A stretch of 64,000 nucleotides of DNA from Synechococcus sp. PCC 7502. Its GTDB lineage: Bacteria; Cyanobacteriota; Cyanobacteriia; Pseudanabaenales; Pseudanabaenaceae. Under the pieces are notes generated by a model. That model had not been told where the DNA came from, did no database searches, and saw only the letters and a list, made by a program, of their open reading frames with translations. Both the position numbers and the translations under genes were made by a program. Positions 9,163 to 18,814 of the stretch are shown here, piece by piece (position 1 is the stretch's first letter; each line of letters begins with the position of its first letter). The stretch spans positions 2,324,394 to 2,388,393 of the forward strand of contig NC_019702.1 of the NCBI RefSeq assembly GCF_000317085.1. Reading direction: 5' to 3'.

Positions 9163-9345
9163 TTAGTTAATAACTTTTTTGACTTCATCTTTCACGTCTT
9201 CAGCAGCATGGCGAACCTTTGCTTCAGCCTGTTTTGCCTTACCTTCTATTTGATCTTTAGTATCGCCAGTCAAATCACCCACTGCCTCTTGCACTTTGCC
9301 TTCAACATTTTTAGCAGTTGCCTTAACTCTATCTTCTAGACTCAT
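9163..9345 (-). CDS. CsbD family stress-response protein
   Basis: This 60-residue, highly charged protein reads MSLEDRVKATAKNVEGKVQE followed by AVGDLTGDTKDQIEGKAKQA, the standard CsbD repeat of short amphipathic helices. The ATG at 9345 is chosen over the upstream Met because AAGGGG lies six bases before it and because the family starts here. CsbD proteins accumulate under general stress; their molecular role is unknown. It is probably monocistronic. Confidence 0.92.
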   Translation of the reverse strand: MSLEDRVKATAKNVEGKVQEAVGDLTGDTKDQIEGKAKQAEAKVRHAAEDVKDEVKKVIN

Positions 9346-9508
9346 GATGAACCCCTTATATATTTTGAATGTATTTTGAGAACTGCCCATAGAGTCAAAT
9401 TAATAACTCTACCGTTCTAAAATTACTATGACAGGCGATCGTTTGAGTTTTTGAATGAATTGATTGAGATTGATTGATTAAGATACAAAATGTAATCTTA
9501 TACAATAA

Positions 9509-10267
9509 CTATTTCATCAGTCTTTCACCAAATCCCTTTTCATAATTAGCATCTTGAGTATGGAATAATTTGTCCCAAAATGTGAAATAAAGTCCGTAAT
9601 GAAAGGTGTACTTCAGATGATGAATAGAATGATGGGCGGGTCCAATAAACCACTTTCCGAACCAATGGTGGGGAAATGTAAGGGGAAGTCGATCCAGTCC
9701 CAAATGATTTAACACTGCCCAGATTGTCATGGTAACTAGAATTGCGATTAAAGTTATGAAATGAAGTGGAATAATATAGACAATAACAACTAAAAAGAGA
9801 GAACTAACGATCGCCTCTAACGGATCAAAGGCAAAGGAAGTCCAAGGCGTAGGATAGCGAGATCGGTGATGTCCTTGGTGTAACCACAGAAAAACGGACG
9901 GATGATGAAATAAACGGTGGGTAAAGTAAAAATAAGCATCTTGGAGAATTAACACTAGGAGATAACTCACCCCTAAATACCACAGTCCATAGTCTTGGGG
10001 ATTGCTATAGATGCAAGTAAGATTATGACTGTAAGCTGAGATGATTAATGCCGAAGCGATCGCAAACACTGCTGCTGAAGTTATTGAAAGTCTTATATCT
10101 CTTTGAATTGAATCCCAAGATGGAACCTGTGGAGAATTCTCCCCGCTTAAAGCCTGACGGAATGGTGAGTAAAAACATAAATACAGCCCTCCCGCCACGA
10201 GAAAATATCTGCCAAGGATAATCCCGAATAAGGCGATCCCATAAAATCCAAATGAGTGATTTAGCAA
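9509..10267 (-). CDS. Sterol desaturase/fatty acid hydroxylase superfamily protein
   Basis: This 252-residue integral membrane protein has the three histidine clusters that bind the di-iron centre of this superfamily: HRLFHH, HQGHH and HHSIHH. Several hydrophobic segments come before and between them. By family knowledge it oxidises a lipid or carotenoid-type substrate at the membrane, but the substrate cannot be told from sequence. The C-terminus FTFWDKLFHT is typical. It is 32 bp downstream of the DUF29 gene in the same direction. Confidence 0.88.
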   Translation of the reverse strand: MLNHSFGFYGIALFGIILGRYFLVAGGLYLCFYSPFRQALSGENSPQVPSWDSIQRDIRLSITSAAVFAIASALIISAYSHNLTCIYSNPQDYGLWYLGVSYLLVLILQDAYFYFTHRLFHHPSVFLWLHQGHHRSRYPTPWTSFAFDPLEAIVSSLFLVVIVYIIPLHFITLIAILVTMTIWAVLNHLGLDRLPLTFPHHWFGKWFIGPAHHSIHHLKYTFHYGLYFTFWDKLFHTQDANYEKGFGERLMK

Positions 10268-10299
10268 TTTAGACTCCCTCTCTTGATCCTTGTTTTTGA

Positions 10300-10767
10300 T
10301 TAATTATCTGTCGGCAGAAAGTTTGTATCCATAGTCTGTTCAGGGGAAAAAGGGGAAAACTCTGGAAAAGCTGAAATTCCTAATCCAGTTTCATCCGCAG
10401 CTAAAGCCCTAGCATTTTCATAGGATTCAGCAAACACTTCTAAAAAATAGCCTTTCAAACTGGGACTATCATGAAAAACATCTGTTAAGCGAGTTCGATG
10501 TTCCCGAATTATATAAAGCCAACTATTAGAACGTTTTTGGCTCTGGTACTTATATTTTAATAAATGCACTAACAGAATTCTCAGGTTACTTGTTAAAGCC
10601 CGTTTTTCACTTCTGCCCATACTTTCAATTTCTGCAATTAAATGCCCTAAATCAATTTCCGAAAAATTCTGCGATCGCAATAAATCTAGGGTGGTTTCGA
10701 GCCACTGGTGAAAATCCTGCTCATACAGCTCTGTATTTTTTAGGGGAATAGGTTGAGTTATCGTCAT
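10300..10767 (-). CDS. DUF29 family protein
   Basis: This is a roughly 155-residue protein with the DUF29 pattern: LYEQDFHQWLETTLDLLRSQ, then IDLGHLIAEIESMGRSEKRAL, then SNLRILLVHLLKYKYQ and a SWLYIIREHR segment. DUF29 proteins are common in cyanobacteria, often near mobile DNA, and have no established function. The ATG at 10767 is preferred to a TTG five codons upstream. Confidence 0.88.
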   Translation of the reverse strand: MTITQPIPLKNTELYEQDFHQWLETTLDLLRSQNFSEIDLGHLIAEIESMGRSEKRALTSNLRILLVHLLKYKYQSQKRSNSWLYIIREHRTRLTDVFHDSPSLKGYFLEVFAESYENARALAADETGLGISAFPEFSPFSPEQTMDTNFLPTDN

Positions 10768-10907
10768 ATAGCTGACTCTCAAAATTTTAGTGATACCTAA
10801 TTTATAACAAATTCAAGTTTTGCTATTTAAGTCTTATTGTATTTTCGGTTAATTTCAACTCAGGATGATTCAGACTCACATTGATTTAGCCAAGCTTAAA
10901 CGATTGT

Positions 10908-11159
10908 TTAAATTCTCCTTTGGGCTGAATTATATGCCTCATCATGCAAAGCAATTGATAAAATTTCCACATGATTTTCTGCTTCAATAATTCTAAAAAC
11001 CAAACGCCAAGCATTTCCTTTAACTTTAAACCCAATTGCACGGCAGGATTTTCGCTTTCCTTTTTTCTTGCCAAATGAGTAAGGCTTTTCAGCTAGGTCT
11101 TGCAAGATTTGTTTAATTTGTATACTAATTTCGGCGTTGCAGAGTTTAGTATGAACCAA
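10908..11159 (-). pseudogene. RelE/ParE-type toxin, N-terminus replaced by MITE sequence
   Basis: The 83-residue frame begins MVHTKLCNA, encoded by the MITE, and continues ISIQIKQILQDLAEKPYSFG and then KSCRAIGFKVKGNAWRLVFR, with EILSIALHDEAY near the end. The second part resembles the middle and end of RelE/ParE toxins (the IKQIL-DLA helix and the R-WR-VFR strand). The normal first 20-25 residues are missing and no antitoxin gene is visible on either side. It is probably a remnant, but the MITE supplies an ATG, so a short product is possible. Confidence 0.65.
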
Positions 11160-11244
11160 ATATTGTTTAAAGGCTAGGAATAATATCCAGCATAAGCTTT
11201 AATTTCTAAGGTTTGTATATTTCATACCTATATCTGCAACGCCC
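11132..11244 (-). mobile_element. 113-bp MITE, copy 2 (inverted relative to copy 1)
   Basis: The length equals that of 7442-7554 and it matches in reverse complement at 111 of 113 positions. The ends are CGGCGTTGCAGA and TCTGCAACGCCC, the latter with one substitution from the perfect repeat. It sits at the 5' end of the RelE-type toxin remnant and donates its first nine codons. Confidence 0.85.
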
Positions 11245-11445
11245 GATATGGAATTAAAGCTTTAAGTTGTTAAAATTTACGACTTCTGCGATCCTAATTT
11301 ACAGTCTCGTCATATCAAAAAATCAACCTTTTAACCTGAACTCAATCGTAAAAGTTACGCTTTAGGTACGCCTAACTATTAAAATTAAGTGAGACTATTA
11401 GCTAATATTGCGTTTAGCATCTTCGATAGATACCATTGCAACGCA

Positions 11446-11480
11446 GAGGTCAGGGGTTTGAGTCTCCTATTTTCCATTCT
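11446..11480 (+). other. tRNA-like 3' half (possible tRNA remnant)
   Basis: The stretch shows a variable-loop-like AGGTC, then a T-arm AGGGG-TTTGAGT-CTCCT with five pairs (one G-T), and then ATTTTCCA resembling an acceptor 3' strand with its end. An anticodon-loop-like ATTGCAA lies just before. No matching 5' acceptor GGAAAAT or D-arm is present upstream, so this is at most a fragment of a tRNA. Confidence 0.35.
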
Positions 11481-11698
11481 TTGAACTCTAAATTTAGCTA
11501 GGCTTTCAAGCTCCGCAGTCTAAATTCTAAGAAAAGCTTATTGATAACAGTTGTACCCAATTGTCCCCTTGTTCGCTGCTTTTAGATTTCACTATAATAT
11601 TATCAATATTCTTGCTTCTTTTTATCTCCCCGAAGCAACTATTGACCCTTAATCTTTATGTGCCTGCCACTAACTATTTCCCAGACTTGCCCGAACTA

Positions 11699-11744
11699 AA
11701 GCTAGGATAATAGGCATATAGAAGCTAGGATAATAGGGATATAA
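11699..11744 (+). repeat. Two-copy 23-bp tandem repeat upstream of dnaK
   Basis: Two adjacent 23-base units, each starting AAGCTAGGATAATAGG, differ at only a few positions and end about 30 bp before the dnaK start codon. The spacing puts them over or next to the likely promoter, so they may be a binding site or simply a slippage product. Confidence 0.7.
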
Positions 11745-11773
11745 AATAGGTATATATTAGGGATTATTCGTCA

Positions 11774-13801
11774 ATGGGTAAGATCGTAGGCATCGACCTT
11801 GGTACAACTAACTCGGTTGTCGCTGTCATTGAAGCAGGTAAACCAGTTGTAATTGCTAATTCTGAGGGAGGAAGAACCACACCTTCGGTTATTAGTTTTA
11901 GCAAAGATGGCGATCGCCTTGTGGGGCAAATGGCAAGACGACAAGCAGTCATGAACCCTGAAAATACTTTTTACTCAGTCAAGCGGTTTATTGGTCGCAA
12001 ACACAGCGAACTCACCAATGAGGCAAAGCGGGTTTCTTACAGTGTACGGCGGGATGAAACTGGCAATATTAAAGTTAAATGCCCCCGTCTCGAAAAAGAC
12101 TTTGCTCCCGAGGAACTATCGGCAATGGTAATCCGCAAACTTGTAGATGAGGCAACCCGTTATTTAGGCTGCCCTGTAACTGGCGCAGTAATTACTGTTC
12201 CCGCCTATTTTAATGATTCCCAACGCCAAGCCACTAAGGATGCAGGCAAAATTGCGGGGATTGAAGTTAAGCGCATTATTAATGAGCCCACGGCAGCTTC
12301 TTTGGCGTATGGCTTAGACCGCAAGGATAACCAAAAAATTTTAGTATTTGATTTGGGTGGTGGCACCTTTGATGTATCAATCCTTGAGGTAGGAGATGGA
12401 CTGTTTGAAGTCAAAGCTACGACGGGTGATACCCAATTAGGCGGTGATGATTTTGATAAGGTCATTGTTGATTGGTTAGCTGATCAGTTTTTAGAAGATC
12501 AAGGGGTAGATTTACGCAAAGAACGTCAAGCATTACAAAGATTAACTGAAGCTGCGGAAAAGGCAAAAATAGAGCTTTCCACTGTGGGTAGTACGGAAAT
12601 TAATTTACCCTTTATTACTGCTACTGCCGATGGACCATTGCATTTAGACACTACTTTAAAGCGATCGCAATTTGAAAGACTGAGCCAAGATTTACTAGAA
12701 CGCTTGAATGTTCCCCTTGAGAAAGTATTTAAAGATGCCAAACTTAGCCCCCGTCAAATCGATGAAGTTGTCCTAGTGGGCGGTGGTACCCGTATCCCTG
12801 CCGTTCAAGAATTAGTGCAACGATTAATTAATAAAACCCCAAACCAAAGTGTTAATCCCGACGAAGTTGTAGCAGTAGGTGCAGCAATCCAAGCGGGTAT
12901 TTTATCGGGTGAGGTTAAAGATATTTTACTCCTAGATGTAACTCCCTTATCTATCGGGGTAGAAACCTCTGGCGGCTTAGTTAATCGCTTGATTCCTCGC
13001 AATACCACAATTCCCACCCGTAAAGCTGATTTATTTACCACAGCCGAAGATAATCAAACCTCTGTGGAAATTCACATTGTCCAAGGGGAAAGAGAATTAG
13101 CCGAAAATAATAAATCTTTGGGGCGGTTTAAGCTTAGTGGACTGGCTCCTCAACCACGGGGTATGGCACAAGTTGATGTCATGTTTGACTTAAATGCCGA
13201 TGGAATTTTATCAGTTACCGCTACCGATCGCCGTACAGGAGTAGAACGCCGCATTACGATTAAAGGTGCATCTACTCTTGATCCCAGTGAAGTGGAAAGA
13301 GCGATCGCCGATGCTGAACAATTTGCTGAACGGGATCGCGCTAAAAAAGACCGCATTGAAAAGCTAAATCGTGCCGATAGTCTAGTTGCGGCTGCAGAAC
13401 GCCAACTTAAGGATATTGCCCTCAACTATACCTATCAAATTAGTTTTGAACGGCGTAAAGAAATGGAAAAGTTAATTCAGAGTTTGCAAAAAGCGATCGC
13501 CGCCGAAGATGATTATGCTATAGATCGAGCGCAGTCAGAATTACAAGAAGCTGTTTATGAGCTTTCCCGTGAACTCTATGAACAAAAAGCATTAGAGGAC
13601 GAGGAAGATGATCTGTTCGGTGGCATCCGTGAAAGTATATCTAGTTTTGCAAGTCGGGTTACAGATGATCGAGATTCTAGAGATCGTGATCCAAGGGATT
13701 ATAGAGAGTCTCGTGAAACCAGAGAACCAAGGGAATCTCGCAGTCGCCGCCGTCCTAACATTGCCGTGAACTACGATGATGACGATGATGAATGGGTATA
13801 A
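11774..13801 (+). CDS. dnaK: Hsp70 chaperone DnaK (DnaK1-like)
   Basis: The 675-residue protein starts [18 protein letters not shown], with the phosphate-1 motif at the N-terminus and phosphate-2 motif [14 protein letters not shown] near residue 195. It has the connector [14 protein letters not shown] and the peptide-binding domain starting [14 protein letters not shown]. The C-terminal tail is unusual: after a helical lid it runs into Arg/Asp/Glu-rich RDSRD repeats and ends DDDDDEWV instead of EEVD- or DDVKK-type ends. Cyanobacteria carry several DnaK paralogues; length and tail suggest the DnaK1 type (inference). No grpE or dnaJ is adjacent. Confidence 0.95.
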   Translation: MGKIVGIDLGTTNSVVAVIEAGKPVVIANSEGGRTTPSVISFSKDGDRLVGQMARRQAVMNPENTFYSVKRFIGRKHSELTNEAKRVSYSVRRDETGNIKVKCPRLEKDFAPEELSAMVIRKLVDEATRYLGCPVTGAVITVPAYFNDSQRQATKDAGKIAGIEVKRIINEPTAASLAYGLDRKDNQKILVFDLGGGTFDVSILEVGDGLFEVKATTGDTQLGGDDFDKVIVDWLADQFLEDQGVDLRKERQALQRLTEAAEKAKIELSTVGSTEINLPFITATADGPLHLDTTLKRSQFERLSQDLLERLNVPLEKVFKDAKLSPRQIDEVVLVGGGTRIPAVQELVQRLINKTPNQSVNPDEVVAVGAAIQAGILSGEVKDILLLDVTPLSIGVETSGGLVNRLIPRNTTIPTRKADLFTTAEDNQTSVEIHIVQGERELAENNKSLGRFKLSGLAPQPRGMAQVDVMFDLNADGILSVTATDRRTGVERRITIKGASTLDPSEVERAIADAEQFAERDRAKKDRIEKLNRADSLVAAAERQLKDIALNYTYQISFERRKEMEKLIQSLQKAIAAEDDYAIDRAQSELQEAVYELSRELYEQKALEDEEDDLFGGIRESISSFASRVTDDRDSRDRDPRDYRESRETREPRESRSRRRPNIAVNYDDDDDEWV

Positions 13802-14175
13802 AAATCATTACTTTGTTGTATGAAGCAAACAAATTCATCAGAAAAAGATAATTATAGGACTTACGCATTAATTGAGAGAATAGCAAAGATATAAAGATAT
13901 GATGATTGTAAATTAAGCGTTCGTTTATCTGGTGGTCTTGGAGTGAGAGAACATATCCTGTTCATCTGTATTCTGATTACTTCAGTCCTTCCTAGAGTAA
14001 CTATCACGGTCAAAATCGTACTACAGAAGTATTTCACTATCCCGTTTTTATGGGCATTGTTTCCATAGGGCTGTCTTCTATAAATACCTGCCTTTATTTT
14101 CTAGCTTATAATCTCAACTTGGAATTGCTGCTTTGAAATATTATGTACTTGTGATATGCTAGCAAAGGCAGTAAA
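13802..14175. other. Intergenic region between dnaK and tRNA-Lys
   Basis: About 370 bp have no supportable gene. The 13-mer TAGGACTTACGCA at 13855-13867 recurs at 29211-29223, where it ends a truncated nuclease gene, so it may mark the end of a lost mobile element. I see nothing else that I can identify. Confidence 0.5.
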
Positions 14176-14247
<72 letters not shown>

Positions 14248-14278
14248 TATTTTCTTCGTTTTTCAACTCTTAAAAAAA

Positions 14279-15142
14279 TTGCAATATCAACATACTCCCG
14301 TTTTACCTGAGCAGTTAATTTCAGGAATGCAAATAAAAAGTGGGGGTATATATCTTGACTGTACCGTTGGTGGTGGTGGGCATAGTGCCTTAATTTTGCA
14401 AAAGTTCGCTGATATTAAGCTAGTGGCAATTGATCATGATGCTATGGCGATCGCTGCGGCTCAGGCTAACCTATCTATCTTTGGCGATCGCATTAAATTT
14501 TGGCATGGTAACTTTAGCCAGTATCAACCCGAACAAAAATTTGATGGGATCATTGCCGACCTAGGCGTAAGCTCAGCCCAACTAGATATTCCCGAACGGG
14601 GGTTTAGCTTTCGAGATTGTGGTGATCTAGATATGCGGATGGATCAATCCCAATCTTTAACGGCGGCAGATATTATTAATAATTTTGGTGAAACTGAACT
14701 AGCAAAGATATTTTTTGAACTGGGTGAAGAACGATATTCCTACCGCATTGCCAGAGCGATCGCCAATGCCCGCCCCCTGCACACCACAACTCAACTTGCC
14801 GATGTTATTTTTCATGCAGTTCCACGCAATTACCGCTACGGCAGAATTCATCCTGCTACTCGCGTATTTCAGGCACTTAGGATTACGGTTAATCAAGAGC
14901 TAAAATCCCTAGAAACATTATTAGAAAAATCCCCCGATTGGTTAGAGGCAGGCGGAAAGATTGGCATAATTAGCTTTCATAGCCTTGAAGATCGAATTGT
15001 CAAACATAGACTCAAGGAAGACGATCGCCTGAGGGTGGAAACCAAAAAACCAATAATGGCTAGCGAATCAGAGACTTTAACAAACCCCCGTTCTCGCTCT
15101 GCCAAACTCCGTATTGCCACTAAAACTAGTTATGAAGACTGA
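14279..15142 (+). CDS. rsmH: 16S rRNA m4C1402 methyltransferase RsmH (MraW)
   Basis: The 287-residue protein has the RsmH hallmark HTPVLPEQLI at the N-terminus, the SAM motif YLDCTVGGGGHSALIL near residue 25, DGIIADLGVSSAQLD near 96, and RIHPATRVFQALRI with the late GGKIGIISFHSLEDRIVK. The start is TTG at 14279. It methylates C1402 of 16S rRNA. Here it is separated from the division cluster that often holds it. Its 3' end overlaps the convergent hslO gene by 13 bp. Confidence 0.95.
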   Translation: MQYQHTPVLPEQLISGMQIKSGGIYLDCTVGGGGHSALILQKFADIKLVAIDHDAMAIAAAQANLSIFGDRIKFWHGNFSQYQPEQKFDGIIADLGVSSAQLDIPERGFSFRDCGDLDMRMDQSQSLTAADIINNFGETELAKIFFELGEERYSYRIARAIANARPLHTTTQLADVIFHAVPRNYRYGRIHPATRVFQALRITVNQELKSLETLLEKSPDWLEAGGKIGIISFHSLEDRIVKHRLKEDDRLRVETKKPIMASESETLTNPRSRSAKLRIATKTSYED

Positions 15143-16020
15143 GATGAGGCTTGGAGGTTGAGAATTATTTTCTCTAAGTCAAAGCGATCGGCTCGATAAA
15201 CTTCCGAACAAAACTGGCAAATTGCCTCAGCCCCATGATCTTCATTAATCATATCCCTAAGCTCTTCCACACCAAACATTCGCAACGCTCCCAACACTCG
15301 ATCAAAAGTGCAGCGACACTTGAATTTAACTGGTTGGACTTCAGGTAAAATATTTAACTCTATATCCCCTAGCAAATCTTCCAGAATTTGGCGCAAGGAC
15401 ATACCCTGTTTCAAAAGAGAGGTAAATTCACTTAAGCTTCTAACGCGACTGTCTAAAACTTCAAGGAGATTATGATCTCTGCGGGCTTGAGGCATAATTT
15501 GTAAAAGTAATCCCCCTGCAACATCTACGCCACGATCATCAGTTAATACCCCAGTTAGCAAAGCAGAAGGTATTTGCTCTGAGGAAACTAGGTAATAGGT
15601 AATATTTTCACTCACTTCACTAGAAACAATTTCCACATTTCCTGAGTAGGGATTGCCATAGCCCACGTCCCTAATCACCTGGAGGGAGCCATTCTGACCA
15701 AGAACGGCAGATTCAAGTTGAGGCTGATCCACATATCCACGCACAGTGCCATCAAAACCCGCATCAGCGAACACTAAACCTAAATCCCCATCACTATTTA
15801 TACGGATACTAACTCGGGCTTGGGGTTGCTTCATTCCTGATGCCAGTAATAGGGCAGCAGTCATGGTTTGTCCTAGAGCTTTTGTTGTAATTTTAGACAT
15901 TTTATGGCGACGACGAGCCTCTGCGGTCAAGTTCGTAGTAGTAACTGCTACAGCTTTGATGCCTCCATTTGCAGCAGTTGCACGGATTAAGTGATCGCCA
16001 ATACCCAAATTTTCTATCAT
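15130..16020 (-). CDS. hslO: Redox-regulated chaperone Hsp33
   Basis: The 296-residue protein starts MIENLGIGDHLIRATAANGG, typical of Hsp33. It ends with the redox-switch zinc site made of CRC (in FKCRCTFDRV) and CQFC (in EAICQFCSEVY). By family knowledge oxidation of these four Cys releases zinc and activates holdase function in the cytoplasm, which fits photosynthetic oxidative stress. The gene converges on rsmH with a short overlap. Confidence 0.95.
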   Translation of the reverse strand: MIENLGIGDHLIRATAANGGIKAVAVTTTNLTAEARRRHKMSKITTKALGQTMTAALLLASGMKQPQARVSIRINSDGDLGLVFADAGFDGTVRGYVDQPQLESAVLGQNGSLQVIRDVGYGNPYSGNVEIVSSEVSENITYYLVSSEQIPSALLTGVLTDDRGVDVAGGLLLQIMPQARRDHNLLEVLDSRVRSLSEFTSLLKQGMSLRQILEDLLGDIELNILPEVQPVKFKCRCTFDRVLGALRMFGVEELRDMINEDHGAEAICQFCSEVYRADRFDLEKIILNLQASSQSS

Positions 16021-16136
16021 GTATGTTTGCCAGAAGTCTTAAACTAGATTGCCCTAATTAATATGATCACAAAGCTCTTATATATTAACCTTTACTATTT
16101 AAGTTGAGGTATCACCGTCTTGGGTAGGAGTAAGTT

Positions 16137-17009
16137 TTAATTAGCGGACTGATAGTTAGATAATTTTGCTAACTCATCAAGTTGTTTCACCCCCGGATAT
16201 AACTTACCGCCAATTTCCCAAGTGGGATAGCTCTCAATTTGCTTACTGCGGCATTCTGCTGATTGCACCCTAGGATTGGCTTGATTCGTGGCACATTCCA
16301 CATAGGGAACTGCTTTTACAGCTTCACCAAACAATTCTTTTTGTTCTCGACAATGAGGACACCAAAATGCGCCATACATCTTTGATCCCGCCGTGGTTAG
16401 ATGTTGTGCTAGTCTACCTGCGTATGTCTGGGGAATAAATGCCTGTTTGTTTTGACTAGAATATATTCCTAGGGTTCCGACTAAGACGATCGCCCCGACA
16501 ATTAAACCCGTAAATATCAACTGCCCGCTATCTTCCCACTCACGGCTGAATAAATTAAGTAACCAAATTGAAGTTACCGTCAAAGCGGAGGTAATACAGT
16601 AAATACAGGCAGTCTTGATTTCAAAAGCTAAAAGATACATTAAATAGCCACTAAAAACCACCGTAGCGGTAGAGACTATAAATAGTAGTAAAGATGTCTG
16701 TTGCTTAAGCTTCTGCTTTTCTTTTAAGTTTTCAGGTTTAATCACTAAAGGTATGGCGGCAAGCCCTGCTATGGTTAAATAGCCTAAGGCACCAAAAATA
16801 GTTAAAGGAATACCAAAAATCTTGGCATATTCACTATTCAGAACTAAATCACACCCTTCTCCAGCATTGGCAGTACATAGTGCAGGAGCAGCACCAAAGA
16901 AATGGGTAACGGTCAAATAGCTAGTTAGAGATGCCCCAAATAGAGCTAGAATCAGGATAATTAGTCCCGCCCATCGCTGTATCCAAGGTTCAGTTCGTGA
17001 TTGCCGCAT
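16137..17009 (-). CDS. VKOR-thioredoxin fusion (disulfide-forming membrane protein)
   Basis: The 290-residue protein begins with five predicted membrane spans holding the vitamin K epoxide reductase core. The loop Cys pair lies in CTANAGEGCDLVL and the active CxxC in TACIYCITSA. A thioredoxin-like domain follows, with FWCPHCREQKELFG as its CxxC. In cyanobacteria such fusions oxidise exported proteins using quinone as acceptor. All expected Cys are present. It is transcribed alone, next to the accessory region. Confidence 0.94.
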   Translation of the reverse strand: MRQSRTEPWIQRWAGLIILILALFGASLTSYLTVTHFFGAAPALCTANAGEGCDLVLNSEYAKIFGIPLTIFGALGYLTIAGLAAIPLVIKPENLKEKQKLKQQTSLLLFIVSTATVVFSGYLMYLLAFEIKTACIYCITSALTVTSIWLLNLFSREWEDSGQLIFTGLIVGAIVLVGTLGIYSSQNKQAFIPQTYAGRLAQHLTTAGSKMYGAFWCPHCREQKELFGEAVKAVPYVECATNQANPRVQSAECRSKQIESYPTWEIGGKLYPGVKQLDELAKLSNYQSAN

Positions 17010-17078
17010 AGTAGTTTACGAGTAAGTTTAACTATCCATAGTATAGAATTTTGAGGTTAAAGTCGGTAGGTTTAGACC

Positions 17079-17249
17079 GATCCACAAAAAGCTCAAAGAA
17101 CTGTACTTGAGTTCCAAGAAGTTTGTTGCCAATTTGATGCACTGAATTTTACGCTTGATGAACTGATCACACAAGTCGATGAAGAGATACGAAATAGCCC
17201 TTTAACTATTTATCGCGTCAACAAAAGTTACGAAACCCAAAGTCTATAA
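17079..17249 (+). pseudogene. 3' fragment of the 63-codon hotspot gene (see 24214-24405)
   Basis: The frame DPQKAQRTVLEFQEVCCQFD followed by LNFTLDELITQVDEEIRNSP matches the protein encoded at 24214-24405 almost residue for residue, down to the shared ending ETQS plus one residue and the stop. The first eight or so codons and the start are missing; an in-frame TAG lies just upstream. Similarity ends right after the stop codon in both copies, so it marks a boundary. Confidence 0.8.
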
Positions 17250-17383
17250 CGGTTGAACTCACCCGCCGTAAATAACTTTGGATACTAATGAAAATTTACC
17301 ATACGGTCGGGTACAGTGATTTGTTATACGGCTCGGCAATAGTCATCACTCAGCCTACAAATAAAAGTTTTGATCTTTTGGTA

Positions 17384-18814
17384 TCAACCTAATTCATCAA
17401 GTATAGCGATCGCATTTAAACTCCACTTATTTTTCTTTTTATCAAATCTTTTCGCAGTAACAAGATTGACTATTTGATTATCTTTCAGTTGGCTAGCTAG
17501 TTCATGAGGAACATAAACATTATCTACAAAACCAAATCCTGCTGGCTTAAGCTTAAACTGACCAGATCGGCAAGGCATAATATCAAAAGGTTGACCTGAT
17601 TCACGTTTTTTAACAGCAACAACCGTTGGGCGATCACCACTTTCATCAATAGTCACTATCACAGGATCGCCAAAGGTAAGAGTTAAATTGTTCACCATAC
17701 CTCGTTCAGGACTAACAATCTCTTTAGCTTCTCCATAAGACTTTAGAGCAAATTTGAGCATTCTTGTTCCTTTTTGGGTTGTGAAAGTTTCAAGATAGTT
17801 AGCATCATATTTAGGACATTGTGACCAGATAATTGTTTCGGCATCAACAGATAAACGAAATAATATCTCTTTTGCATCAGGTATACTCTCACTATGAGCA
17901 TACCAAGGACTATTTAGCAAATTACGAAGTGCCTGAGGAATTTTCCATCCATTTCTATTACGAACATCGAAGGCTTGTTTAGTAGCCCATTTAGCAATTT
18001 GTATCTCATTCTGATGCGATGCTAAACGGCTCAAATCCTCAAAAACATTAACTCCAAAGTTTTCATCTTTACAGGTTAAACAAGCTTTTGCACATAATGC
18101 TAGAGCAAGTTTAGAGTCGGAAATTTCAACAACTTTAGCTAGAGCGTGCCAAGTCCAGTAATCACTTCTTTTTTGTTGTACGAAAGAAGTCAAGAGTTTC
18201 TGAGAATCTTCTGACCTTCCTGATTGATTAAGTAGCAAAGCTTTATGATAATGGAGCCATTCTGGTTTTTGAACATTTGCATTTTTAAGACTAAAATCTA
18301 TCAATGTAATAGCGAAATCTTGCACTTCTCCAAGATCAGGATAATCTCGCAAGGTTAAATCACGAGAAATCTTACCAGTCGTTCTAGCTACTTTTTCAAC
18401 CAATGATTCAAACACTTTGCCGTCATTACCAGTATGCGTCTGAAAGTCCTCTGCTCTAAAGCTATTAACCCCAGCCCACATCATAAATTTAGGCAGAAAT
18501 TTAAGCTCACTTGGAAATTGAAGAACTTGAGATAATAGAAGGCTAAAAAGAAGATCTGGTCGAGTAACCTCAAGTTTCACATATTCTAAAAGTATATTCC
18601 TGAGATTGTTTGACGATCCCTCATCTGGGGACTGGGATTTTTTAGTCGTGGTAACTAAGTTTTTAATTTTTTCATAAAGTACCCATCCAATAGCACTTGC
18701 AAGGTATTTATCTTCAGGGTTTGATTTGAGTAGCTCATATCCTTTAGCATAAGCCTCTTCTAATTGTCCTTCTTTTCTTAAGGCTGTTATTTCCTGCGCT
18801 GGGGACACTTTCAT
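17384..18814 (-). CDS. TPR-like protein with C-terminal OB-like domain, partner of the split helicase
   Basis: I do not recognise a named family. The 476-residue protein starts with helical repeats resembling TPR (ITALRKEGQLEEAYAKGYEL, and later LLLNQSGRSEDSQKLLTSFV). It ends in a beta-rich stretch (GFGFVDNVYVPHELASQL, NQIVNLVTAKRFDKKKNKWS) that looks like an OB or cold-shock-like fold. Its ATG overlaps the helicase stop codon by four bases (ATGA), so the two were translationally coupled. It should still be translatable, but its promoter must now lie inside or after the IS-broken gene. No catalytic motif is evident. Confidence 0.7.
   Translation of the reverse strand: MKVSPAQEITALRKEGQLEEAYAKGYELLKSNPEDKYLASAIGWVLYEKIKNLVTTTKKSQSPDEGSSNNLRNILLEYVKLEVTRPDLLFSLLLSQVLQFPSELKFLPKFMMWAGVNSFRAEDFQTHTGNDGKVFESLVEKVARTTGKISRDLTLRDYPDLGEVQDFAITLIDFSLKNANVQKPEWLHYHKALLLNQSGRSEDSQKLLTSFVQQKRSDYWTWHALAKVVEISDSKLALALCAKACLTCKDENFGVNVFEDLSRLASHQNEIQIAKWATKQAFDVRNRNGWKIPQALRNLLNSPWYAHSESIPDAKEILFRLSVDAETIIWSQCPKYDANYLETFTTQKGTRMLKFALKSYGEAKEIVSPERGMVNNLTLTFGDPVIVTIDESGDRPTVVAVKKRESGQPFDIMPCRSGQFKLKPAGFGFVDNVYVPHELASQLKDNQIVNLVTAKRFDKKKNKWSLNAIAILDELG

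Larger units (their letters stand above)
11245..11773. other. Intergenic region upstream of dnaK
   Basis: About 530 bp hold no coding frame I can support. The region contains the tRNA-like remnant (11446-11480) and the tandem repeat just before dnaK (11699-11744), listed separately. AT-rich stretches such as TATAAAAT and TATATATT close to the dnaK start could serve as -10 elements. I see no CIRCE-type inverted repeat. Confidence 0.6.
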
